A DNA stretch of 12,224 nucleotides from Rhodoferax sp. (GTDB lineage Bacteria > Pseudomonadota > Gammaproteobacteria > Burkholderiales > Burkholderiaceae_C): NCBI GenBank assembly GCA_020048795.1, contig JAIFMA010000187.1:1-12224 (forward strand). The letters run 5' to 3'. Positions 5,806 to 12,224 of the stretch are shown in pieces. Within the stretch, counting starts at the first letter, position 1. Each line of letters begins with the position of its first letter. The notes under the pieces are model-generated. The model was given only the letters and a program-made list of their open reading frames with translations. It was not told where the DNA came from and ran no database searches. A program made the position numbers and the translations under genes.

Positions 5806-8800
5806 GTCGGCAAGCTCCAATGCTGCGTCAGTGCCAATTGCCGCAACTGTTCCTGCGCCAGTTTGAAATTGAAGGCTTGCAGGTTTTGGCTGATGCTGCC
5901 AAGTTCGGTTTCCAGCGCCGTCCCGTTCAAGGCGCGCTCAAGTGCCTGAAAAACATTCAGTGCCATGAATTTGTTGCCGGCAACCAGCGGCACCAGTTCG
6001 TTCAGAATGCCTTCGATCTGTGCGGAATCGGGCATCAGGTGGCCGGTGGGTGGTGGTTCTGGCTCGGTGGTGCTGGCGTGCGGCAGCCACCTGCCAAGGG
6101 CGGTCCGCACCGCCTCCATGCTGACCGGCTTGGTCAGAAAGTCGTCCATGCCAACGGACAGACAATGCTGGTGGTCTTCTTCAAAGGCATCGGCGGTAAG
6201 CGCAATGATGGGCCGTCGTTCGCGCTGCGTATCGATCTCCCACTGGCGTATCTGCCGGGTGGCAGCGTAACCATCGAGTACTGGCATGTGCAGGTCCATC
6301 AGGACCAGATCAGCCTGTTGCGCTGCATCAGCGCTCACCAACGCCGCCACAGCCTGTTGGCCATCGCCTACCAGCGTGACCTGCAGGCCGAGTCTGGTGA
6401 GCATCGACTCAATGACCAGCGCATTGACCGGGTTGTCTTCGGCCACCAGCACCCGGCCGCGCAGGTGGTCGTCGGATCGGGCGTGCATCGCCTGGCTGGG
6501 TTCGGGCTGGTCGGCGCTGCGCGTTGGCTGACCCGGCGCGATGACCACCACCTGTGCCGTAAACCAGAACCGTGCGCCATGACCCGCCTCGCTGTGGATG
6601 CCCACATTGCCACCCATGGCCCGGGCCAGGTTGGCCACAATCGACAGGCCCAGCCCGGAACCACCAAACTCGCGGGTGGTCGAACTGTCGGCCTGCGTGA
6701 ACGGCTTGAACAGCAGGACCTGCTTTTCAGGGGCAATGCCGATCCCGGAGTCGGTGACCGAAAACTCCAGCAGGGCCGTGCTGTCATCCTGTTGCAGCGC
6801 TTTGGCCTCGATGTTGACACTGCCCATGTGCGTGAACTTGATGGCGTTGCCAACCAGGTTCGAGATCATCTGGCGCAGACGGTGTGCATCGGCCTGGTAG
6901 CGCTGGCCGGCTGGGCCCAGCCAGTGGTGGACGAGTTGCAGGTTTTTACCTTCGGCAGCACCCGAGAACAGTGAGCAGGTGTCGCGCAATATCGACTCTG
7001 GTTCGAACACCTTGGCATCCAGCAGGAACTTGCCAGCCTCGATCTTGGACAGGTCCAGAATGTCATTGAGTAGCGTCATCAGGGCCTGCCCGCTCGACAG
7101 AATGATGCGGGCATACTCAAAGCGCTCGCTCTGCTCCAGGTTGGGCGTCAGCAGCAGTTGGGCCATGCCCAGCACGCCGTTCATCGGCGTGCGAATCTCG
7201 TGACTCATGGTCGCCAGGAAGGCGGATTTGGCGCGGCTCGCGGCTTCGGCCTCATCCCGCGCCTGGGCCAGTGCCATTTCTGTCTGTTTGCGTTGCGAGA
7301 TGTCCTGCAGCGTGCCCATCACGTAGTCGACTTTGCCATGCTCATCAAAATGCGGAAAGCCGCGCAGCTCGTTCCATTTGATCTTGCCAGTGCGGGCACC
7401 CTGAATCTGAACTTCGATGGAAAACGGGGTGCCGGTCTGAAGCGCGGCATCCAGACTGGCAACGACCCGCTGGCGTGATTCGGGCAGATAGGGGTCAAGT
7501 CCTGAGGCTAGGTCCGGCTGGTAGTCCAGCGGCAACTCACAGATGGCGTAAATGCCATCGGTCCACTTCACCGCGTTGTGCACCGGGTCGGCACGAAAAC
7601 CGCCCAGCTGGCCGATGCGCTGGCTCTCAAGCAACAAAAACTCACTTTCACGCAGGGCCTGGTGGATGCTGTTGCGCTCGGTCACATCCCGGCTCAGGCC
7701 AAACAAGGCCGGTTCACCATTCCAAATGCCCTGAACCACCCGGGTTTCAACCGGAATCAAGCTGCCGTCGGCAGTGATCAGGGGCACCGGGCAAAACCCT
7801 TCTTTACCGGCCAGCATGGCGGCCACAATGCGGCCAGCCTCTTCACGCCTGGCGGGTGGATGGACGCTCAAGACGCTTTGACCGACCAGTGCGGACTGCG
7901 TGTAGCCCAGCCGCTGGGTCACCGCACGGTTGACAAACTGGATATTCCCCTGCACATCGAGCACAAACAAAAAATCATCGATGGTGTCAAAGAAAAGCCT
8001 GAAATTGGTTTCGCTGTTATTGAGCTGCTTCTCCATCTGGCGCCGTGCCGTGCAGTCATGCATGACCGCTAGCGTCTGGCTTGAACCACCGGGCAGGATG
8101 ACGGTTCGGGTTGAAATTTCGACCACCCGCTGCTGGCCATCCTTGCGCGTGATCACCCATGGTTCACGGCATAGGTGTTCACCCAGGCGCATCTGTTCCA
8201 TACGCTGGCGTGCCCGCTGCTGGGTGTCTGGGTCGATGTAAATGGTCTGATACCAGCCCCGGTCATTGATTTCTTCCTGCGTGTATCCGGTCATCTCACG
8301 CATGGCCACATTCCATACCGTGAAGCGGATATAAGGCGGCGCATCGATCGCCTGGCAAACCGAAATGCCATCCATCACCGCATCGACCACGGCGCCAGAA
8401 AATTCAATTTGCTGCTGCAGGGATTCCTGCGCCAGATTGACCTGTTCCTGTGCCAGCTGCCGGTGGGCGATATCCACATGAATGGAGGACCGAACGCTTT
8501 CCAATAGCCTGGACTGGGCGATCACACCCGTGGCGCCCGTGTCCGGGTTGTGGACCAACACATAGCCCACACGTTCTGCCACCAGTTGGCCCAAAACTTG
8601 AGCCGTCGAACTGTCGTGGGAGAACACCTGTGCGCAGCGCTGTACCACGTCGCCCAAGGTGACCACGGCGCCGTCCGCCAGTTGCGCCAATGCCCTGGGT
8701 GCCTGATGCTCGGTGAACAGGCCGATCGGGTGCTGGCCTTGCCGCACCATGACACAGCCCCGCTTGTCGTGAACGATGCGGTCAATCGCCTGCAACACCG

Positions 8801-9257
8801 GTGTTGCGACGTCGAGCGCGGGCACGTTCCAGTCCACCAGTGCGTCAAGCCGCTGCACGCTTTGGCACAGCTCCAGGCCCACGTGATCCAGAAAATCACC
8901 TTCGCAGGCCACACCCAGCACCTGATTGAAGCCGTCAACCACGATCAAGTGCCGCAGTCGGCTCATGCAAAGCTGTTCGTAGGCGGCCCGAAAACCCAGG
9001 CGCGCCGGCACGGTGACGATGGGGGCGCTCATCACCTGGGCTGCTTGGGCCTGCGCGGCGATCGGATGGCGCAGCAGGCGTACCAAGTCACGTTCGGTCA
9101 GCATGCCAAGCGGCTTGGCAGCGTCTTGCACCACCACATGCGAGACCTGCTGGTCCTTGAGCAGGGGCACGATGCTGGCTAAGCTGCGCTCGCCAGCCAC
9201 AACCAGCACCCGGCGATCCATCAGATCGCCCAGACACAGGTTGGAAGGTGGAACCAT
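5802..9257 (-). CDS. Soluble hybrid sensor histidine kinase with CBS and PAS domains
   Basis: This 1151-residue cytoplasmic kinase has no membrane segment. Residues 12-256 hold four CBS motifs in two pairs, ending at GMLTERDL, GVACEGDF, GLFTEH and GVIAQSRL. CBS pairs commonly bind adenine nucleotides. Three PAS domains follow (about 284-405, 413-527, 538-655), then HisKA with the H-box SHEIRTP (phospho-His686), and HATPase with N-box NLVGNAIKFT (800-809), G1 DSGIGI (836-841), F-box LFKPFTQAD and G2 GGSGLGL. A receiver (933-1055) carries E940/D941, D988, T1021 and K1043. The last 75 residues are helical and resemble an Hpt domain, ending in AFNFKLAQEQLRQL, but have no phospho-His. GGAGG lies 8 bases before the ATG. 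It overlaps the next gene by ATGA, making that response regulator the natural partner. Confidence 0.94.
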   Translation of the reverse strand: MVPPSNLCLGDLMDRRVLVVAGERSLASIVPLLKDQQVSHVVVQDAAKPLGMLTERDLVRLLRHPIAAQAQAAQVMSAPIVTVPARLGFRAAYEQLCMSRLRHLIVVDGFNQVLGVACEGDFLDHVGLELCQSVQRLDALVDWNVPALDVATPVLQAIDRIVHDKRGCVMVRQGQHPIGLFTEHQAPRALAQLADGAVVTLGDVVQRCAQVFSHDSSTAQVLGQLVAERVGYVLVHNPDTGATGVIAQSRLLESVRSSIHVDIAHRQLAQEQVNLAQESLQQQIEFSGAVVDAVMDGISVCQAIDAPPYIRFTVWNVAMREMTGYTQEEINDRGWYQTIYIDPDTQQRARQRMEQMRLGEHLCREPWVITRKDGQQRVVEISTRTVILPGGSSQTLAVMHDCTARRQMEKQLNNSETNFRLFFDTIDDFLFVLDVQGNIQFVNRAVTQRLGYTQSALVGQSVLSVHPPARREEAGRIVAAMLAGKEGFCPVPLITADGSLIPVETRVVQGIWNGEPALFGLSRDVTERNSIHQALRESEFLLLESQRIGQLGGFRADPVHNAVKWTDGIYAICELPLDYQPDLASGLDPYLPESRQRVVASLDAALQTGTPFSIEVQIQGARTGKIKWNELRGFPHFDEHGKVDYVMGTLQDISQRKQTEMALAQARDEAEAASRAKSAFLATMSHEIRTPMNGVLGMAQLLLTPNLEQSERFEYARIILSSGQALMTLLNDILDLSKIEAGKFLLDAKVFEPESILRDTCSLFSGAAEGKNLQLVHHWLGPAGQRYQADAHRLRQMISNLVGNAIKFTHMGSVNIEAKALQQDDSTALLEFSVTDSGIGIAPEKQVLLFKPFTQADSSTTREFGGSGLGLSIVANLARAMGGNVGIHSEAGHGARFWFTAQVVVIAPGQPTRSADQPEPSQAMHARSDDHLRGRVLVAEDNPVNALVIESMLTRLGLQVTLVGDGQQAVAALVSADAAQQADLVLMDLHMPVLDGYAATRQIRQWEIDTQRERRPIIALTADAFEEDHQHCLSVGMDDFLTKPVSMEAVRTALGRWLPHASTTEPEPPPTGHLMPDSAQIEGILNELVPLVAGNKFMALNVFQALERALNGTALETELGSISQNLQAFNFKLAQEQLRQLALTQHWSLPT

Positions 9258-9313
9258 CGTACAGGCCTCCGGGTCACAGAGCAGATTTCATTTTGTCAGC
9301 ATTGGCGTCGAAT

Positions 9314-9326
9314 TTATTTTGAATAA
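9314..9326. repeat. Small AT-rich palindrome in the divergent intergenic region
   Basis: TTATT-ttg-AATAA is a perfect 5-bp inverted repeat lying between the FNR-type box and the kinase gene. It overlaps both candidate -10 elements of the kinase promoter, so it may simply reflect promoter AT-richness, or it may be part of a regulator site. Nothing in it identifies a specific regulator. Confidence 0.3.
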
Positions 9327-9337
9327 TCGGCGCTTGT

Positions 9338-9351
9338 TTGACGCGCATCAA
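9338..9351. promoter_or_regulatory. FNR/ANR-type box upstream of the hybrid kinase
   Basis: The sequence TTGAC-GCGC-ATCAA matches the FNR/ANR consensus TTGAT-N4-ATCAA with one mismatch and is a near-perfect palindrome. It lies about 87 bases upstream of the kinase ATG (9257). Read on the minus strand, TAAATT at 9311-9316 could be a -10 element, which would place the box centre near -41, the class II activator position. An alternative -10, GATTAT (9323-9328), with TTGATG as -35 at 17 bp spacing would put the box over the -35. The divergent small gene at 9434 could also be served. The sequence match is direct; binding is inferred. Confidence 0.4.
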
Positions 9352-9433
9352 TAAGTTGACGGCTATTTTTAGGTGACCCTTGGTGTGCCATCATTGCGGT
9401 ATGTCAAACCAGCCTGTTGAAAGGATTCTTGCG

Positions 9434-9712
9434 ATGCGTCATACCAACTCACTCTATCGCCACGCTGCGGTTGCGGCGTTGATTTGCCTGGGCACCAGTG
9501 CCGCCCTGGCGCAGGATGCCATCAAGGGCATTGAGCAAGCCCTGGCCCAGGCGCAACAGGAGAAAAAGGGTGTCACGCTGTACGTTCAGGGTCAGACCCT
9601 GGGCGGGGGCGTGGTGCGCATCGAGCCCGGGCAGTGGGTGGAAATGCGCAGCCAGCAATTTGGCCGCATCATCGTGCGGCTGGACCGGATCGATGGCTTG
9701 GCACACCCGTGA
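9434..9712 (+). CDS. Small secreted/periplasmic protein of unknown function
   Basis: This 92-residue protein has a clear Sec signal peptide: a basic start (MRHTNSLYRH), a hydrophobic core (AAVAALICLGTSAA) and an ALA-QD cleavage site near residues 26-27. The mature part is about 66 residues, with a helical, Gln-rich segment (IEQALAQAQQEKKG) followed by a compact β-rich stretch ending WVEMRSQQFGRIIVRLDRIDGLA. The pattern 'GGGVVRIEPGQWVEM…RIIVRLDRIDGLA' superficially recalls a small β-barrel of Sm/SH3 style, but I do not recognise the family. The ATG at 9434 is preferred over one at 9380. It has AAGGA 8 bases upstream and gives a normal signal peptide, whereas the longer form would place 18 polar residues before it. 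It is transcribed divergently from the kinase and convergent with cheZ. Confidence 0.75.
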   Translation: MRHTNSLYRHAAVAALICLGTSAALAQDAIKGIEQALAQAQQEKKGVTLYVQGQTLGGGVVRIEPGQWVEMRSQQFGRIIVRLDRIDGLAHP

Positions 9713-9719
9713 CACGGCC

Positions 9720-9744
9720 TTGACCTGATTCGCGTGCGGGTCAA
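9720..9744. terminator. Possible hairpin between convergent genes (weak terminator)
   Basis: TTGACC and GGTCAA form a perfect 6-bp stem with a 13-base loop in the 28-bp gap between the secreted-protein gene and cheZ, overlapping the cheZ stop codon. Neither side has a run of T in the correct place for a textbook intrinsic terminator, so it may act only weakly on either transcript or not at all. Confidence 0.25.
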
Positions 9745-10373
9745 AACCCCAGGGACGCCAGCAAGTCGTCCACGTCGTTTTGCTTCAGGGCATTTTCTGC
9801 GGTTTGTGGCCCATCGAGTTTGTGGTTGTCCACGGTTTTTGCCTCGGGCGGTGAATCATCCACCGCGTCCGGCACCTGAGGAGCGCTGTCCACCAGGAGC
9901 TGCACCAGCTGCATTTCGGTCCGGTTGATGATGTCGATGACCTTTTTGATGACCTGACCCGACAGGTCCTGGAAGTCCTGCGCCATCATGATGTCACTGA
10001 GCACGTTGCTTTGCCCTGTGGCAAAGGTGGCGGTGCGCTGGGCAAACTTGCTGCACACCACCAGCAGTCCTTTGGCACGTTCCAGGCCCAGGTCGTCGGC
10101 GCTGGCAAACTTGCTCAGAGACTGGCTCAAATCCAGGCCGCGGCTGGCCAGCTCGTCACAGTCGGGTTTGGCGGTTTCAACCAGGGTCAATACCTTGTTG
10201 GCAGCATCTTCGGTCATCTTGCCAACGTAGGCCAGCCGGTCCCTGGCTTGCGGAATCTCTTGCACGATGTCGTGCAACTGGTTGCTGCCCAAGACCGTCA
10301 ATGCTTCGTGCATTTCGCGGGTGATGGTGCCCAAACGGGCGAAGGCTTGTTCTTTGGTGAGGGGTGTGGACAT
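9741..10373 (-). CDS. cheZ: Protein phosphatase CheZ
   Basis: CheZ dephosphorylates CheY-P and so ends the chemotaxis signal at the flagellar motor. The 210-residue protein is largely helical and carries the catalytic segment MMAQDFQDLSGQVIKKVI (129-146). Asp136 and Gln140 in it correspond to E. coli Asp143 and Gln147. A Pro/Asp-rich linker (about 163-190) leads to the C-terminal CheY-binding helix NDVDDLLASLGF (199-210), nearly the same as the E. coli ending. Length matches E. coli CheZ (214). A weak GGATGAG lies 8 bases before the ATG. cheZ normally sits directly after cheY in a flagellar/chemotaxis cluster. No cheY or other che gene is in this window; the upstream neighbour is a PilZ-like protein, with a possible terminator between them, so cheZ may have its own promoter (TAATAT, plus-strand 10402-10407 region). 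Confidence 0.95.
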   Translation of the reverse strand: MSTPLTKEQAFARLGTITREMHEALTVLGSNQLHDIVQEIPQARDRLAYVGKMTEDAANKVLTLVETAKPDCDELASRGLDLSQSLSKFASADDLGLERAKGLLVVCSKFAQRTATFATGQSNVLSDIMMAQDFQDLSGQVIKKVIDIINRTEMQLVQLLVDSAPQVPDAVDDSPPEAKTVDNHKLDGPQTAENALKQNDVDDLLASLGF

Positions 10374-10454
10374 TGGGCAGACTCATCCATGTGACGATGG
10401 CAATATTAGACCTGACGAAAACCAGGTGATACAGAAAAACACCCCGGTGCCGAC

Positions 10455-10499
10455 AAAAAAAGCGCTGAGTCAGGCTTTGGGTCACGGCTTTGCCAGCGC
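10455..10499 (-). terminator. Candidate Rho-independent terminator after the PilZ-like gene
   Basis: On the minus strand, GCGCTG (10494-10499) pairs perfectly with CAGCGC (10462-10467) and is followed at once by seven T residues (10455-10461). The 26-base loop contains a further GGC/GCC pairing. The upstream arm lies in the last codons of the PilZ-like gene and the T-run lies about 80 bases before cheZ. The stem is short and the loop long, so efficiency is uncertain, but stem plus U-tract is correctly oriented. Confidence 0.4.
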
Positions 10500-11048
10500 C
10501 TGTGACCATTTTTCAAGCGAGATCACCACCGATGAAAGGCTCAAGGCCTGGTGGATGATCGCAGTCCAAGCGTCGGACTGCACTTTGACACCATAGTGGA
10601 ACATCGGCCGTTCCAGCCGACGCTGGCGGATCATGTCGGCCATGTTGGCATCGCCCGCGTCCTGCCCCAGAGATGCCAGGATTTTGCGTTTTTCTGGCAC
10701 CATGCCGGGCACCCGGATCAGTTTGACCAGGCGGGCATGCAGTGCCGCATCGTTGACGACCGCCTGGGCCCGCTTGAAGATCAGTTCGTTCACCAGGGTG
10801 GCCAGCACCACCTCGTCGCTGGTATTGAGCGCGCGCCACACGATGTTGCCATCAAAGTGCGTTAAACCGCGCTTGAGCGCCAGCAACGGTGCCGCGATGT
10901 CCTGCGCGTGGTAGAAGTTGAAACCCACTTCATTCCAGCCCAGCGCCTCAAGGTGCTCCCATTTGCCGTTGGCGTGGTACTGCAGTCTGACCCCGATGTG
11001 GCTATGCCGGTCTGCGTTTCTTGCCCTTGTAGCGGGGTCTTGCAGCAT
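10482..11048 (-). CDS. PilZ-like domain protein (possible cyclic di-GMP effector)
   Basis: This is a 188-residue cytoplasmic protein without signal peptide or membrane segment. Residues 8-75 look like a PilZ-type β-barrel: an RxxxR motif (RNADR, 10-14), then GVRLQYHANGKWEHLEALGWNEVGF and a closing GNIVWRAL strand. In PilZ proteins the second cyclic di-GMP motif is [D/N]xSxxG. Here the aligned stretch is GWNEVG (37-42), keeping the Gly but not the Ser, so binding may be altered or lost. The C-terminal half is helical and charged and I do not recognise it. The ATG follows an in-frame TAG (the stop of the MFS gene), so no longer start is possible with ATG, GTG or TTG. The gap to the MFS gene is 42 bp, suggesting co-transcription. 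The PilZ assignment is tentative and needs profile comparison. Confidence 0.6.
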   Translation of the reverse strand: MLQDPATRARNADRHSHIGVRLQYHANGKWEHLEALGWNEVGFNFYHAQDIAAPLLALKRGLTHFDGNIVWRALNTSDEVVLATLVNELIFKRAQAVVNDAALHARLVKLIRVPGMVPEKRKILASLGQDAGDANMADMIRQRRLERPMFHYGVKVQSDAWTAIIHQALSLSSVVISLEKWSQALAKP

Positions 11049-11090
11049 CGCGAAGTTCCATTCAGTCGGGGCAGCTAGTCGTCCCTTGGA

Positions 11091-12224
11091 CTACTGGCCG
11101 CCATGGCGCTGCACCAGCGTCCAGGCTGACCCTGAAATCAGCACACTCCAGAACCACACGCCCAGGGTCAGCGGCAGCACCGTGCCGTCCATGTGGGTGC
11201 CCAGCCACCAGCCCATGCCAAACGCGCACACCATCATCAGAAACCCGTTCATGGCAGAGGCCGCGCCGGCGGCCAGGGGAAACGGGCCCACCGCGCCACT
11301 TTGGCCGCAGGGCTGGTGGATGCCATGGCCGATCATGAACAGCAATTGCGGCAGCATGATGCTCCAGACGCTGACCCGGCCCAGCAGCGTCAACATCGCC
11401 ATCAGCGTGCCCCCGCTGATCGACAACACGCCCGCCAACGCCACAGCACGCCGCACACCCAGGCGGGGTAACCAGTGACGGCAGACAAAGGTGCCGCCAA
11501 TATAGGCCATCGAGTTGGTAAACATGACCAGCCCATATTGCGTCTTGCTCAAACCCAGTACGCCGGTAAAAACAAACGAGGAAGCCGCCAGAAAGGTGAA
11601 CAGTCCGCCATAGGATGCTGCCGACAGGGCCGAAAAGGCCCAGAACGTCGGGTGGCTCAAAATGCTGCGCCATGTTGCCAGCAAGGTCTGGCACTGCAAG
11701 GCTTGCGGGTTTTTTTGCTGCACGGTTTCCTCAAAGCGCAGCGCCACCACGGCCAGGCTGGCGGCACCAAAAATGCCCAGCGCCAGCAAGGCAAAGCGCC
11801 AGTTCAGCCAGTCGGTCAGCAGCCCGCCCAGAGGTGCACTCAGGCAGGCAATGACGCCCAGACCGCTCAGACCCTGGCTCATCACCCGGGCACCCTGGGT
11901 CGGTGAGTACAGGTCGCGCACGATGGCCCGCGCACACATGACACCGGCCCCCATGGCCACGCCCTGCAGGGTGCGCCAGACGATCAGCCAGAACATGTCA
12001 GGTGCCATCGCGCTCGCGACCGAGGCCAGCACATAGGCCGCCAGGCCGATCAGCAGGATCGGGCGTCGGCCATATTTGTCGGACAGCGGGCCCCACACCA
12101 GTTGCGAGACACCAAATGCCAGCAGCAGGGCCGTCAGTGTCAACTGCGCCTGGGCCATGGGTGCCTGCAATTCGGTGGTCAGCACCGGCAGGGCGGGCAG
12201 GTACAGGTCGGTGGTGACGGGCTG
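11091..12224 (-). CDS. MFS multidrug efflux transporter, Bcr/CflA family (N-terminus cut by window edge)
   Basis: This inner-membrane proton-driven exporter belongs to the Bcr/CflA branch of the major facilitator superfamily, which exports drugs such as bicyclomycin or chloramphenicol, and other small molecules. The reading frame is open to the right edge. The first visible codons, QPVTTDLYLPALPVL, match the end of TM1 in this family, so the true start lies outside and roughly 20-30 residues are missing. Motif A, GPLSDKYGRRP, follows TM2, and the family phrase GHGIHQPCGQSGAVGPFPLAAGAASAMNGF lies in the second half. The repeated hydrophobic segments fit about 12 helices in all. It ends with TAG 42 bp before the PilZ-like gene. 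A GTG at 12185 could be mistaken for a start but is internal. Substrate cannot be told from sequence. Confidence 0.93.
   Translation of the reverse strand, partial: QPVTTDLYLPALPVLTTELQAPMAQAQLTLTALLLAFGVSQLVWGPLSDKYGRRPILLIGLAAYVLASVASAMAPDMFWLIVWRTLQGVAMGAGVMCARAIVRDLYSPTQGARVMSQGLSGLGVIACLSAPLGGLLTDWLNWRFALLALGIFGAASLAVVALRFEETVQQKNPQALQCQTLLATWRSILSHPTFWAFSALSAASYGGLFTFLAASSFVFTGVLGLSKTQYGLVMFTNSMAYIGGTFVCRHWLPRLGVRRAVALAGVLSISGGTLMAMLTLLGRVSVWSIMLPQLLFMIGHGIHQPCGQSGAVGPFPLAAGAASAMNGFLMMVCAFGMGWWLGTHMDGTVLPLTLGVWFWSVLISGSAWTLVQRHGGQ

Noticed and set aside
5806..5820. ATG at 5820 as the start of the response regulator.
   Set aside because: The GGAG ribosome site that suits the ATG at 5805 lies inside this extension, and 5805 gives the classical ATGA overlap. 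The upstream start is not excluded.
5820..6974. A 384-codon open frame on the plus strand opposite the hybrid kinase.
   Set aside because: It lies entirely antisense to the HATPase/receiver part of the kinase, whose motifs are fully conserved. High-GC third positions create such long antisense frames, and the translated product has no recognisable domain.
9380..9433. ATG at 9380 as the start of the secreted protein.
   Set aside because: It would put 18 polar residues before a normal signal peptide and lacks a ribosome site; the ATG at 9434 has AAGGA at good spacing.
12183..12185. GTG as the start of the MFS transporter.
   Set aside because: The frame is open upstream to the window edge and those codons read QPVTTDLYLPALP, which is conserved family sequence. 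The true start lies outside the window.
1..12224. CRISPR array, tRNA or rRNA genes, complete insertion sequence or prophage.
   Set aside because: No regularly spaced direct repeats, no tRNA-like cloverleaf in the short intergenic gaps, no transposase or phage gene, and nearly all bases are accounted for by coding genes.

Overview
The window looks like chromosomal DNA from a betaproteobacterium, most likely of the Comamonadaceae (Rhodoferax/Polaromonas type). This rests on high GC, dense gene packing, the style of the MiaA, CheZ and Bcr/CflA proteins, and a short palindromic repeat of a kind I recall from that family. Assignment below family level is not supported. Both window edges cut through genes.

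Layout. (1) Positions 1-316, minus strand: the N-terminal half of an ABC transporter ATPase of the LolD/MacB type. (2) Positions 328-1892: two toxin-antitoxin modules placed head to head. A mazE/mazF-like pair runs leftward and a vapB/vapC-like pair runs rightward. They are separated by about 295 bp that carries a separate palindromic operator candidate for each. (3) Positions 1889-9257, minus strand: a three-gene run. It starts with a very large soluble hybrid histidine kinase (four CBS motifs, three PAS domains, HisKA, HATPase, receiver, His-less C-terminal Hpt-like region). A response regulator with PAS, GGDEF, EAL and a C-terminal zinc-binding CZB domain overlaps it by ATGA. The run ends with miaA (tRNA dimethylallyltransferase), which carries an in-frame palindromic insertion. 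(4) Positions 9258-9433: a divergent intergenic region with an FNR-type box, followed by a small secreted protein on the plus strand. (5) Positions 9741-12224, minus strand: an orphan cheZ, a PilZ-like protein, and a Bcr/CflA-type MFS drug-efflux protein whose start lies beyond the right edge.

How they may work together. The kinase and response regulator are translationally coupled and form a plausible phosphorelay that adjusts cyclic di-GMP. Inputs would be adenine nucleotides (CBS), PAS ligands, zinc (CZB) and perhaps oxygen (FNR-type box). A CheZ (CheY-P phosphatase) and a possible PilZ-type cyclic di-GMP effector lie a few hundred bases away, so the region from 2959 to 11048 looks like a motility/biofilm signalling neighbourhood. 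That functional link is inferred from gene position and domain content only. No rRNA, tRNA, CRISPR array or complete insertion sequence was seen.
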